64,000 nucleotides of DNA from Salinimonas profundi (GTDB lineage Bacteria > Pseudomonadota > Gammaproteobacteria > Enterobacterales > Alteromonadaceae): positions 171,102 to 235,101 of the forward strand of contig NZ_JABBXD010000001.1 in assembly GCF_014750655.1 (NCBI RefSeq). Reading direction: 5' to 3'. Numbering within the stretch: position 1 is the first letter of the stretch; each line of letters begins with the position of its first letter. Under the pieces are notes generated by a model. The model was not told the origin of the DNA, did not search any database, and worked only from the letters and a program-made list of their open reading frames with translations. The translations under genes and the position numbers were made by a program. Below are positions 10,158 through 18,373 of the stretch, in pieces.

Positions 10158-11132
10158 ATGGCAAGAAGACGTAAGGGCCGCGCGGTCAACGGTATCGTGC
10201 TATTGAATAAACCTGTTGGCGGCTCCTCTAATCAATTGCTGCAAAAAGTGCGCTGGTTGTTTCAGGCACAAAAGGCCGGCCATACAGGTGCCCTGGATCC
10301 GCTCGCATCAGGTATGTTGCCGGTGTGTCTGGGTGAGGCAACCAAGTTTTCACAGTTTTTACTGGATGCCGAAAAAACGTATCAGGTGACTGCGCAGCTT
10401 GGCGTGCGCACTACAACATCTGATGCGGATGGTGAGGTGGTCGAAGAGCGTCCGGTAACGGTAAGCGATGCCGACGTTGAGACCGCGTGTCTGAGTTTTA
10501 AAGGAAAGAGTCAGCAGGTTCCCTCTATGTTTTCGGCGTTGAAACATCAGGGCAAACCCTTGTATTTCTATGCCCGGCAGGGCATAGAAATAGACCGGCC
10601 ACCTCGGGCTATCGAAATTTACGCGCTTGAGGTGACCGAGATAGCATTACCGTATGTCTCAATGCGCGTGAAATGCAGCAAGGGCACCTATATTCGTAGC
10701 CTGGTTGATGATTTAGGCCAGAAACTTGGGTGCGGCGCCTACGTTACCGCCTTACACCGTACTGAAGTTGCAGATTATCCCACAGATCAAATGATTACTA
10801 TTGAACAGCTGGAGTCAATGAAGGAGGCGGTGCAAAACGATGATTATTCTGAAATGGATCGTTACCTGTTGCCTATGGATAGTGCCGTCGCCCGGTTATC
10901 TTCGGTTACGCTGGATGATAGTGATAAAAAGCGATTTGAAAATGGTCAGAGCGTGAGACCAGACCAGGAAGCACCGTATGTTGCCGGTCAGCATTACCGG
11001 GTTTATCACACGCTATCGGCTGGACCTGTATTTTTGGGCGTTGGCGAGGGGGTTACTCAGCCTAAGGATCAGCCTGCAGCATTACCAGGCACAGTTTATG
11101 TTAATCCTAAACGGCGCGTTGTGTATGAATGA
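10158..11132 (+). CDS. truB: tRNA pseudouridine-55 synthase TruB
   Basis: 324 residues. The catalytic motif [16 protein letters not shown] carries the nucleophilic Asp, and later segments include [13 protein letters not shown] and a C-terminal PUA-like domain. The enzyme isomerises U55 in the T loop of nearly all tRNAs. Its start codon follows the rbfA stop immediately, and the ribosome binding site lies inside the rbfA coding end. It is the last gene before rpsO, which has its own promoter. Confidence 0.97.
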   Translation: MARRRKGRAVNGIVLLNKPVGGSSNQLLQKVRWLFQAQKAGHTGALDPLASGMLPVCLGEATKFSQFLLDAEKTYQVTAQLGVRTTTSDADGEVVEERPVTVSDADVETACLSFKGKSQQVPSMFSALKHQGKPLYFYARQGIEIDRPPRAIEIYALEVTEIALPYVSMRVKCSKGTYIRSLVDDLGQKLGCGAYVTALHRTEVADYPTDQMITIEQLESMKEAVQNDDYSEMDRYLLPMDSAVARLSSVTLDDSDKKRFENGQSVRPDQEAPYVAGQHYRVYHTLSAGPVFLGVGEGVTQPKDQPAALPGTVYVNPKRRVVYE

Positions 11133-11154
11133 TAAAGATTTATTTAATCCGGAC

Positions 11155-11182
11155 TTGCGCCACAGCATAAGCCCTTTATAAT
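11155..11182 (+). promoter_or_regulatory. Predicted rpsO promoter
   Basis: TTGCGC (11155-11160) and TATAAT (11177-11182) are separated by 16 bp. The promoter lies about 66 bp before the rpsO start codon, in the gap after truB. Confidence 0.65.
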
Positions 11183-11195
11183 ACGCGCTCTTATT

Positions 11196-11225
11196 AAGCT
11201 GGCTGAATTAGTGATCGGCCAGCTT
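11196..11225 (+). promoter_or_regulatory. rpsO leader stem-loop, possible S15 autoregulatory element
   Basis: The 8-bp stem AAGCTGGC / GCCAGCTT (11196-11203 and 11218-11225) lies in the mRNA leader just upstream of the rpsO Shine-Dalgarno sequence. In E. coli, S15 represses its own translation by binding a structured leader. This element occupies the same place, but I cannot show that it is equivalent. Confidence 0.4.
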
Positions 11226-11248
11226 TCACTCTCAATCAGGAGAATATT

Positions 11249-11518
11249 ATGTCACTAACTAAAGAAGAAACCGCGAACATCATCGCTGAATACGGCGTTA
11301 AAGAAGGTGATACTGGTTCACCAGAAGTGCAAATTGCACTGCTAACGCACAATATCGGCAAGCTTCAGTCGCATTTTGCCAGCCATAAGCAAGATCACCA
11401 CTCTCGCCGTGGTCTGCTGCGCATGGTAAGCCAGCGTCGTAAGCTTCTTGATTACCTGAAAGGCAAAAACGCACAGCGTTATCTTGACCTTATTAAGCGT
11501 CTTGGTATCCGTCGTTAA
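11249..11518 (+). CDS. rpsO: 30S ribosomal protein S15
   Basis: 89 residues, exact family length. It begins [16 protein letters not shown] and contains the conserved [13 protein letters not shown] and [21 protein letters not shown] segments that bind 16S rRNA. The start has a clear AGGAG upstream. It has its own promoter and ends in a strong terminator. The gene pnp, which follows rpsO in most gammaproteobacteria, is not here: the next gene is an exported protein of unknown function. Confidence 0.98.
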   Translation: MSLTKEETANIIAEYGVKEGDTGSPEVQIALLTHNIGKLQSHFASHKQDHHSRRGLLRMVSQRRKLLDYLKGKNAQRYLDLIKRLGIRR

Positions 11519-11533
11519 GATTGGTTTCAAGAG

Positions 11534-11560
11534 AAAAGCGCCTTTACGGCGCTTTTTTTT
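11534..11560 (+). terminator. rpsO intrinsic terminator
   Basis: The stem AAAGCGCC / GGCGCTTT is followed by eight T (11551-11560 region). It begins 16 bases after the rpsO stop codon. Confidence 0.88.
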
Positions 11561-11640
11561 CGTCTGTTAAATATGCGGTACACCGGTTGACTTTATGTTG
11601 TGTTAATCGCATGTTAGTAACAGATGATAAAGGAGGCTTT

Positions 11641-13017
11641 ATGAAAAGGAATTTTACCCCAGTCTGCGTCTCACTTGCAGGCCTGTTATTCAGTGCTCTA
11701 GCCGTCGGACAAAAAACTGCAGATGCTTCAACGGTCGAGTTTGTCAGTCATTTTCCAGCCTGTGATTATGAGGTGCTGGATACTGTCACTTTATCGGGTC
11801 ACCTTCCCAGTCGGGCTGTGACTGCAGAGATTGAACAGGAAACCAATAAACTTCTTCAACGATTTGAAAATAAAGCAAGAGAACGCGGCGCTGACGTGAT
11901 AGCACTTGTTGACAGAAAAGTAGACCTGTCCACCAGAAATAGCCGTCTATGGTTGACCGCTGAGCTCATTCTTTCCTGTGAAGACAAACAGGGCGTATCC
12001 CGTAAGTTAACACCAATAGCGCCTAATGGGGCTGTTCAGTTAAGTTTGGGAACAGTTGAAACCGAGGTAGGCAGTGCGCTTACTCTTGAGCTGGGAGATT
12101 CAAAGGAGCAACCGGAAGTTGAAAGCCGACGAATTGATTTAAACGATGGGGTATATGGGATCAATCCTGGCGATAATCTGCAAACTGTACTCGAAAAATT
12201 TGGTACCCCATCATTTATTTTTTCACCCTCAGACGATTGGAAGGTAATTAGCTACGGGCGTGGTCATTGGTTTACTTTTCACCATGACGAGCTTAAGAAA
12301 ATAAGTTCTGAGTCTGACTTTTTCCGCTATCGCCTGCTCAACGAAATTCCCTTTGACGATCGTTTTGATGAGAAAAAATGGGCGTTGTTTGACCGCTATC
12401 AGAAAGGACAATCGCTTGATCAAACAGAGTATAAAGCTTTAGTAGATGAACCGCCGAAAGAGGGCCAGCGGTTAACAGTCTTGGCCGACCAGTATCTGAC
12501 TAATCACCAACAGAGCCGTACTGTCACCCTGAATGGATTTGAATTGAGCAATCAGAATTTTGCTTATCCTGACGATATCCTTGCGCCGGTGCTTAACGTC
12601 AATAATCAGTTCTTAACTTATTTTGCAACTCTATTAGATACCGACACTGCTCGGAATAGCTCGAAGATATCCGCAATTCCGTTTGAACCGTTTGGTGAGT
12701 CTATTTTAAACCGCGGTAAACGTATGTTCTTATTCGACGGTCACACGGTTGTCAGTGCGATAGGCGACACAATCAGTAAGGTGATTGTTGAGCCTGAGTT
12801 GATTCAGTTTGATGACACACCAGCGCAACCTTGGAAATTTAAGTCGTTTTACTTCGGGCAATCGCTTGATGAAGCGCTGGAAAGTGCCGGACCCGACGCG
12901 TTTTTCTATCGCGACTATATTGAAATCGACAGAGGCGGTTACATGATCAAGCTATATCTTAACGAAGAGCATGGCGAGCAGAGTGTGTATGCCATGGAGC
13001 TGGATATTTACCTTTAA
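11641..13017 (+). CDS. Exported protein of unknown function with SmpA-like segments
   Basis: 458 residues from the ATG at 11641, chosen because AGGAGG lies just upstream and the product then starts with a signal peptide (cleavage probably around residue 25-30). I do not recognise the family. The segment around residues 180-225 (GINPGDNLQTVLEKFGTP, then YGRGHWFTFHHDELKKI) resembles the SmpA/OmlA-type fold, in which a short motif is followed by a paired sheet. The C-terminal 60 residues (FYFGQSLDEALESAGP onward) look like a second, diverged copy. This points to a periplasmic or envelope role. It stands alone between rpsO and a cytochrome gene with no operon partner. Confidence 0.7.
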   Translation: MKRNFTPVCVSLAGLLFSALAVGQKTADASTVEFVSHFPACDYEVLDTVTLSGHLPSRAVTAEIEQETNKLLQRFENKARERGADVIALVDRKVDLSTRNSRLWLTAELILSCEDKQGVSRKLTPIAPNGAVQLSLGTVETEVGSALTLELGDSKEQPEVESRRIDLNDGVYGINPGDNLQTVLEKFGTPSFIFSPSDDWKVISYGRGHWFTFHHDELKKISSESDFFRYRLLNEIPFDDRFDEKKWALFDRYQKGQSLDQTEYKALVDEPPKEGQRLTVLADQYLTNHQQSRTVTLNGFELSNQNFAYPDDILAPVLNVNNQFLTYFATLLDTDTARNSSKISAIPFEPFGESILNRGKRMFLFDGHTVVSAIGDTISKVIVEPELIQFDDTPAQPWKFKSFYFGQSLDEALESAGPDAFFYRDYIEIDRGGYMIKLYLNEEHGEQSVYAMELDIYL

Positions 13018-13137
13018 TTATTTGCGTTAAATCAATATAAGGTTCAAAGCCTGGTGCGATGATAGGTATGGTCTGACAGTTAATCCGCAGTTTTAGTCTG
13101 TTGGACTATGCTTATAAAAATCATTGAGGAATGAGCC

Positions 13138-13626
13138 ATGAAAATTATTCCGATATTAGGCGTGTCATGTATGCTGGTCGCGGGCTGCTCAGATAACGCT
13201 AATTCTCCTCGCGGCTTCAGCTTACCTGAGGGAGATATTGCCAATGGCAAGCAAGTGTTACTTAAATATCAGTGTACTGACTGCCATCAGGTTGACGGCA
13301 TCGAGGTAAGTGATAGTCACAATTACCTGCTGTCAGAGCCAGTTAAACTCGGTGGAACCAGTGCCAGGGTAAAAACCTATGGCGAGCTGGTCACCAGTAT
13401 TATTAATCCTTCTCATAAACTCAATCCACGATTACCTGTCAGTCTGACCAGTAACAATGGTCAGTCAAAGATGCCGACGATTAACAACCAGCTGACAGTA
13501 TCCGAACTGATAGATCTGACAGCGTATTTGCAAACCAAGTACAAGGTAGAGCCTTACAGAATGTCCGAGTATCGGCTCTATCGGCTCAGAAGTGTTTCAG
13601 ATGCGGACCAATCAAACGACGACTGA
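13138..13626 (+). CDS. Lipoprotein c-type cytochrome, monoheme
   Basis: 162 residues. The N terminus is a lipoprotein signal with the lipobox LVAGC (Cys at about 17), so the protein should be anchored in the envelope facing the periplasm. One heme-binding CTDCH lies around residue 45-50, and a candidate Met axial ligand lies in SKMPTINNQLT followed by the helix ELIDLTAYLQTKY typical of class I cytochromes c. It probably carries electrons, but no oxidoreductase partner gene is adjacent, so its donor and acceptor are unknown. A GAGG sequence precedes the ATG. Confidence 0.85.
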   Translation: MKIIPILGVSCMLVAGCSDNANSPRGFSLPEGDIANGKQVLLKYQCTDCHQVDGIEVSDSHNYLLSEPVKLGGTSARVKTYGELVTSIINPSHKLNPRLPVSLTSNNGQSKMPTINNQLTVSELIDLTAYLQTKYKVEPYRMSEYRLYRLRSVSDADQSNDD

Positions 13627-13650
13627 TTGGTCGCAGATTCTCAGCGCAAG

Positions 13651-14757
13651 TTATTGTTGAGCGCGTGGGCATGGTTTGTAAGCATCATTTTTTGACCTGA
13701 TACTCGCTTCGCGGATCAGTTCCTCTGAGGCTGATGCTTCTCCCTCGAACTCCAATGCATCCAGCCAGATTGGTATCAGGGTCTCATCGTATGCGACCAG
13801 GTTAATTGATCGTTCAAAGTCTGAACGGCGTTTTTTTGGCCATGTGGTTAATTGAAGTAATTGCGCGCTTACCTGCGCGATGCTGTCACTGTCTTCAGCT
13901 TCATTGAATGTTGAAAGTGAAAGTTGTAAACCGAATATTCTGGAAATATTTTCTTTTGAACGTACGAAAAGTGTCTGTCCAGCCCGCCTACATAAATCAT
14001 TATTAAGGCTATATTGGTTCTGCGCATTGCACCATGATCTTAATGCAGGAAAGGGCACGGCACTAGCCGCCCATGTACCTACACCATGTATTAGAGCTGT
14101 ATACCTGGTGAAGCCCTCATCGGGTATCACATGTAATGCGCGTTTTAAGTAATCAGCGTATGCACTGGTGAATTGCGGGGCATTAAGCATTTCGTTCAAT
14201 GCATAGACGAGATTCGGCTCATCGTTTTCAGCTGCATAAAATAGCGCAACAGAGAGCCAGTTTTCTGCATCGTCTGCGTTGACTATCGCCGAACGCTTGA
14301 TCAGCGCTCTACAAATTCGTTGCGATGAATGCAAGGCGCACAATCTGGCTGCATGACTGAGCAGGGCAGGATCATAGTCGCCTTTTTCGATTAATGAGAA
14401 TATTCTTTTTATCTTCTCCTTTGCGGGCATGTGTACCGCAAAAATAAGCGCATCTTTCGCACGTGCACCGCCGGGTGTATCTAGCATCTGTCGAAGAGAG
14501 TCCTCTATTTGCTTTACCTTAGCATCTGTAAGCGCTAGCGGTGCAGGACAAGAGATTATGGCGGGTGGGGAAGGGACTTGGTCAGAAGCCGCGATTTTGC
14601 TTTCTGGAACATCGACATAATGCTTTGAATTGTCCTGTGCTTTGTCAACTAATGGCGTTGCAGGGGAGGGTATTTCAATTTTAGTCGGCGGGAAGAAGAA
14701 GTAGACGGCAACACCAGATAGCGCTGCCGCGATCATAGTTATATAAAACCATTTCAT
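13651..14757 (-). CDS. Membrane-anchored protein of unknown function, helical repeats likely
   Basis: 368 residues. A single N-terminal membrane segment (ITMIAAALSGVAVYFFF, residues about 6-22) is followed by a Pro/Ser-rich linker. The large soluble region is rich in Leu/Ala helices and cysteines, consistent with an alpha-helical repeat domain in the periplasm. I recognise no catalytic motif. It is convergent with the cytochrome gene, and the two stop codons lie only 24 bp apart. It is downstream of the coiled-coil gene at 14845 on the same strand, but a strong terminator lies between them, so it probably has its own promoter. Confidence 0.65.
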   Translation of the reverse strand: MKWFYITMIAAALSGVAVYFFFPPTKIEIPSPATPLVDKAQDNSKHYVDVPESKIAASDQVPSPPAIISCPAPLALTDAKVKQIEDSLRQMLDTPGGARAKDALIFAVHMPAKEKIKRIFSLIEKGDYDPALLSHAARLCALHSSQRICRALIKRSAIVNADDAENWLSVALFYAAENDEPNLVYALNEMLNAPQFTSAYADYLKRALHVIPDEGFTRYTALIHGVGTWAASAVPFPALRSWCNAQNQYSLNNDLCRRAGQTLFVRSKENISRIFGLQLSLSTFNEAEDSDSIAQVSAQLLQLTTWPKKRRSDFERSINLVAYDETLIPIWLDALEFEGEASASEELIREASIRSKNDAYKPCPRAQQ

Positions 14758-14815
14758 AGCAATCCCTGCACGATGAAAACCAGCCTGAATACATTAGTAT
14801 CCAGCCAGACAATAA

Positions 14816-14839
14816 AAAACCGGGCAAATGCCCGGTTTT
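14816..14839 (-). terminator. Terminator of the coiled-coil protein gene
   Basis: The perfect palindromic stem AAAACCGGGCA / TGCCCGGTTTT is followed, on the minus strand, by a T-rich tail (complement of 14812-14819). It begins five bases past the stop codon at 14845. Confidence 0.8.
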
Positions 14840-14844
14840 GTTAA

Positions 14845-15645
14845 TTATTGACCACCGGCACCACTTCCGGAGCCTGAAGGTGAACTTACCACTTTGGTGG
14901 CAATGTCCCGGATTTCATTTTCCAGCGAGCTGATCCGACTTGCCAGCGTGTTGTTACGTTTTTCAAGCACACTAAGCTTATCGTTAACGTTTTTAACGCT
15001 GCGCGCCTGTTGTGTTTTGTCGCTGTTTACCTGCTCAATGGCGACATTCAGTGCCAGAAGTTCATCAGCCAGCGATGCCAGTTGATTGTTTATAGAGGTC
15101 AGGCGGCTTTGATGAGTGTCGACATCATCGGCAACGGTTTTCACCGAAGCAGATAAAGACTTATCCAAACCATTTACTTTGTCATTAAGCTCAGTAATTT
15201 CTTTCTGATTCCGGCGCCATGCAGATGCCCACAATTTGTCCATCTGTTCCCACAGTTCTTTGGACTTCTCAGAAAGTTCATTGACTTTGACCTGCAGGGC
15301 AACGGTAGATTCGCCCATTTCTTCATCTGTCGCACTGAGTTTTCTTTCAAGCTCGGCAAGACGCGATTCAGCGTCATTGGCCACAGCCTGCTGTTGCTGC
15401 AACAGTGTATACAAATAATAACAGCCGCCCAGACCGCCAAGGGCGATTAAGAGCGCGATAACAACAAAAAATGTACTGGCTCCAGAGCGTGCCGGCTTTT
15501 CATTGTCTGCAGGGGGCGGAGAATTAGCAGTGCCTTCACTTTTTATCGTGTGTGACGCTGCATGTCGTTGCTTTTGATAGTCTCGACGATCTTCGTCATC
15601 CAAACGAATGGTTGGGAATTCATCATCTCTGGAGTCGTTTGCCAT
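14845..15645 (-). CDS. Single-pass membrane protein with long coiled coil
   Basis: 266 residues. A charged cytoplasmic N terminus of about 55 residues precedes one membrane helix (FFVVIALLIALGGLGGCYYLYTL) followed by about 170 residues with heptad patterns (repeated ELxxK/LxxL segments), and a Ser/Gly-rich tail. The architecture resembles envelope scaffolds or cell-division accessory proteins, but no specific family is recognised. It is transcribed alone: a terminator follows directly and the upstream gene (nitrilase) lies 247 bp away. The start has a weak Shine-Dalgarno sequence. Confidence 0.7.
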   Translation of the reverse strand: MANDSRDDEFPTIRLDDEDRRDYQKQRHAASHTIKSEGTANSPPPADNEKPARSGASTFFVVIALLIALGGLGGCYYLYTLLQQQQAVANDAESRLAELERKLSATDEEMGESTVALQVKVNELSEKSKELWEQMDKLWASAWRRNQKEITELNDKVNGLDKSLSASVKTVADDVDTHQSRLTSINNQLASLADELLALNVAIEQVNSDKTQQARSVKNVNDKLSVLEKRNNTLASRISSLENEIRDIATKVVSSPSGSGSGAGGQ

Positions 15646-15892
15646 ATTACCTTTGTATCCACATTTTCCGGCGAAATCTGCAGCGCAGCATAGTATCGCT
15701 TATTCAGCATGAAAGCTATTATCAGCCTTTATCTCACGGTACCGCAATTATCGCTCTAAACAAATTGATTGTATTGAATCGATTAAATACCCGTCAATAA
15801 ATGCATTATCCGTAAAATAACGCTCAGGTTCAAATGTCAGATGCAATTAGTACACCAGTGATAGTTAAATGGCCATCCATGGCCAACCTGAA

Positions 15893-17446
15893 CTATCGGT
15901 TTCCTATCCAGTCTACCCGGTATAAATCACGGCGACGGTCAAGGTAATTTCTCACTGAGCCTTCATTTTGCAATCGATTCAGTTTGTCCAAATCCAGATC
16001 GACAATTAACGTCATCTCAGTATTTGGCGTCGTTTCTGAAACAATCGCATCATGAGGGAAAGCAAAATCAGATGGCGAGAAAACAGCCGTCTGGCCATAC
16101 TGAATGTCAACATTGTCTACTTTAGGCAGGTTACCAACACTGCCGGCGATAGCCACATAACACTCATTTTCTATCGCCCGCGCCTGCGCGCAGCGACGAA
16201 CCCTGAGGTAACCATTTTTGGTATCGGTCCAGAATGGCACAAACAGTATCTGCATCTCCTGCTCAGACAGTACCCGGCCTAACTCCGGAAATTCCACGTC
16301 ATAGCAAATCAATACACCAATTTTGCCGAAGTCCGTATCAAACACTTTGAGGCTGTCACCGCCTTTCATGATCCAGTCTTTTTTCTCATGCGGTGTAGGG
16401 TGAAGCTTATACTGGCTTTCGATGGTGCCATCACGCTTGCAGATGTAAGCGACATTGTATAACTCGTCATCTTCAACCACTGGCATCGAACCGGCAATCA
16501 CATTGATGTTATAAGACACAGCCAGGTGAGACATGGCTGTAAGGATCTCGTCGGTATATGTCGCCAGATGCCAAATCGCATCGATAGACGATTCACCGGG
16601 ACTCAGGCCCATCAGCGGTGCGTTGAAAAACTCCGGAAACAACGCCACATCACAGCCATAATCTGATAAAGCATCAACAAAGTATTCGGCCTGCTGTAAG
16701 AGCTCTTCTACATTATTGAAGTAGCGCATCTGCCACTGAATACAACCAATGCGTGCGCTGGATTTTTTGCCTTCAATCAGGCTGGGGCTGTTGGGCTCAA
16801 AGTATATATTGTGCCACTGAAGCAATGTCGCATACCCTTTAGACGCTTCGTCTTCAGGTAAGTAAGCTGTCAGTACCTGCTTGACCTCAAAGCCGTTTGA
16901 CAACTGAAAAGTCAGTATAGGATCGTAAATATCCTTTGATTTTACCTGTTCAATATACTCGTACGGGCTCATTTCGTCAGCGTAGTTGGCATAATTGGGA
17001 ATGCGCCCGCCAGCCATAATTGACTTGAGGTTCAGATTCCGGCATAGCTCTTTACGCGCTTCGTACAAACGCCGCCCAAGTCGCAAACCGCGATAATCGG
17101 GGCATACGATGACTTCAACGCCATACAGAACGTCACCATTTGGATCATGCGTCGACAGATAGGCATCACCGGTAATTTCATCGTAACTGTGCTTGTCGCC
17201 AAATTGCTCATAATCCACAATCACGGAAATAGCGAAGGCAACGACTTTGCCTTTATCCTCAATACAAATTTGACCGTCTGAGAAGGTATTAACCTGCGCC
17301 TTAAAGTTTTTATAAGGCCAGGCCCCGCCAACATTGACATACACTTTGTCCATCAATGCCTTTACATCATTATAGTCATCAAGCCGAAGGTTGCGGAGTT
17401 CCAGATGGTGTTCTGTATCCTCAACGCTGGTCTGGTCCTGACTCAT
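15893..17446 (-). CDS. GNAT acetyltransferase fused to carbon-nitrogen hydrolase (nitrilase superfamily)
   Basis: 517 residues in two domains. Residues about 15-200 form a GNAT fold with the acetyl-CoA loop VCPDYRGLRLGRRLYE. Residues about 225-500 form a nitrilase-superfamily amidohydrolase with the full triad: Glu in LFPEFFNAP, Lys in LHPTPHEKKDW and Cys in IGVLICYDVEFPE. This fused arrangement is a known bacterial family whose substrate has not, to my knowledge, been settled. The protein is cytoplasmic, with no signal peptide. The gene stands alone on the minus strand. An acyl-transfer or deamidation role is a guess from the folds. Confidence 0.9.
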   Translation of the reverse strand: MSQDQTSVEDTEHHLELRNLRLDDYNDVKALMDKVYVNVGGAWPYKNFKAQVNTFSDGQICIEDKGKVVAFAISVIVDYEQFGDKHSYDEITGDAYLSTHDPNGDVLYGVEVIVCPDYRGLRLGRRLYEARKELCRNLNLKSIMAGGRIPNYANYADEMSPYEYIEQVKSKDIYDPILTFQLSNGFEVKQVLTAYLPEDEASKGYATLLQWHNIYFEPNSPSLIEGKKSSARIGCIQWQMRYFNNVEELLQQAEYFVDALSDYGCDVALFPEFFNAPLMGLSPGESSIDAIWHLATYTDEILTAMSHLAVSYNINVIAGSMPVVEDDELYNVAYICKRDGTIESQYKLHPTPHEKKDWIMKGGDSLKVFDTDFGKIGVLICYDVEFPELGRVLSEQEMQILFVPFWTDTKNGYLRVRRCAQARAIENECYVAIAGSVGNLPKVDNVDIQYGQTAVFSPSDFAFPHDAIVSETTPNTEMTLIVDLDLDKLNRLQNEGSVRNYLDRRRDLYRVDWIGNR

Positions 17447-17600
17447 ACATTACCGCCTTACATATACAAAATTATGGGTAGGAGTAGTATTTTGTGACGA
17501 TTCACAAAGGATTACTACAGGATAATATGTACAGCTTTATAACCGGTTTGGATTAGGTTATTCATGCTCACGCAGATTATTGAAATAACTGAAAACATTT

Positions 17601-17631
17601 TCTTGCCGGTTTGCAAGATGCATAGTATAAA
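17601..17631 (+). promoter_or_regulatory. Predicted promoter with overlapping inverted repeat, upstream of the 2OG oxygenase
   Basis: TTGCCG (17603-17608) and TATAAA (17626-17631) are separated by 17 bp. The inverted repeat TCTTGC / GCAAGA (17601-17606 and 17613-17618) covers the -35 element, so a repressor could block this promoter. The oxygenase starts 30 bp downstream. Confidence 0.5.
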
Positions 17632-17660
17632 GCGCCAACTTTTGTTGCATCATCATTCTC

Positions 17661-18335
17661 ATGCAGTACCAACCTATCCCCTCATGCACCACCGTTGCTG
17701 ATATTGACTTTACGCCCTTGTTCGATCAAATCGCTGTTGATCTTGAAACGCATGGTGTCGCCGTCATTCCTGAAGCGCTTCCAGCGACAATGGCCCTTGA
17801 GCTTTACCATTATTACCGGCAGTTGAACGGTGAACTGTTCGATGAGGCCGGCATAGGCAGAAAACAGCACTTTCATCATAATGAAAAAGTCAGAAGTGAC
17901 AAGGTATGCTGGATAGACGGAACGTCGGCTACCGGCGAGCGATGGCTGACGTGGCTGGAAATGCTGAAAGTGCATTTGAATCGCCGCCTTTTTCTGGGGT
18001 TGTTTTCGGTAGAAAGTCATTTTGCTCATTACCAGAAAGGTGACTTTTACAAGCGGCATGTTGATGCATTTCGTGGCGAATCTAACCGGGTGCTTTCGCT
18101 GGTTACTTACCTCAATCCGCAGTGGTCAGAGACGGATGGCGGGCAACTGGTGATCTACCACGATAAAAGTGACAGGGCTGGCACTAAAATACTGCCCAGA
18201 ATGGGCACAATGGTATTGTTTTTAAGTGAAGTGTTTGAACATGAAGTGCTGCCAGCGCAAAAAGATCGCTACTCTATTGCATCCTGGTTCCGTCTGAACA
18301 CAACGCGGTCAGACCGGGCCGATCCGCCCAGGTAG
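17661..18335 (+). CDS. 2-oxoglutarate/Fe(II)-dependent oxygenase (SM-20/prolyl-hydroxylase-like)
   Basis: 224 residues. The double-stranded beta-helix core is visible: HVD (Fe ligands) in GDFYKRHVDAF, then VLSLVTYLNP, and the distal His in FEHEVLPA with the 2OG-binding Arg in RYSIASWFR. This matches the bacterial SM-20-related 2OG-Fe(II) oxygenases, which hydroxylate a protein or small-molecule substrate that is unknown here. It is transcribed alone and runs toward the hybrid kinase gene, with a shared palindrome at the junction. Confidence 0.88.
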   Translation: MQYQPIPSCTTVADIDFTPLFDQIAVDLETHGVAVIPEALPATMALELYHYYRQLNGELFDEAGIGRKQHFHHNEKVRSDKVCWIDGTSATGERWLTWLEMLKVHLNRRLFLGLFSVESHFAHYQKGDFYKRHVDAFRGESNRVLSLVTYLNPQWSETDGGQLVIYHDKSDRAGTKILPRMGTMVLFLSEVFEHEVLPAQKDRYSIASWFRLNTTRSDRADPPR

Positions 18336-18345
18336 TCAGTGTGCC

Positions 18346-18373
18346 GAAACCCTTATGCGTGCATAAGGGTTTC
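18346..18373. terminator. Convergent palindrome between oxygenase and hybrid kinase
   Basis: The perfect 13-bp inverted repeat GAAACCCTTATGC / GCATAAGGGTTTC has a two-base spacer. It overlaps the last codons of the minus-strand kinase gene (stop at 18353). No T run follows on either side, so termination would depend on the hairpin alone. Confidence 0.45.
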
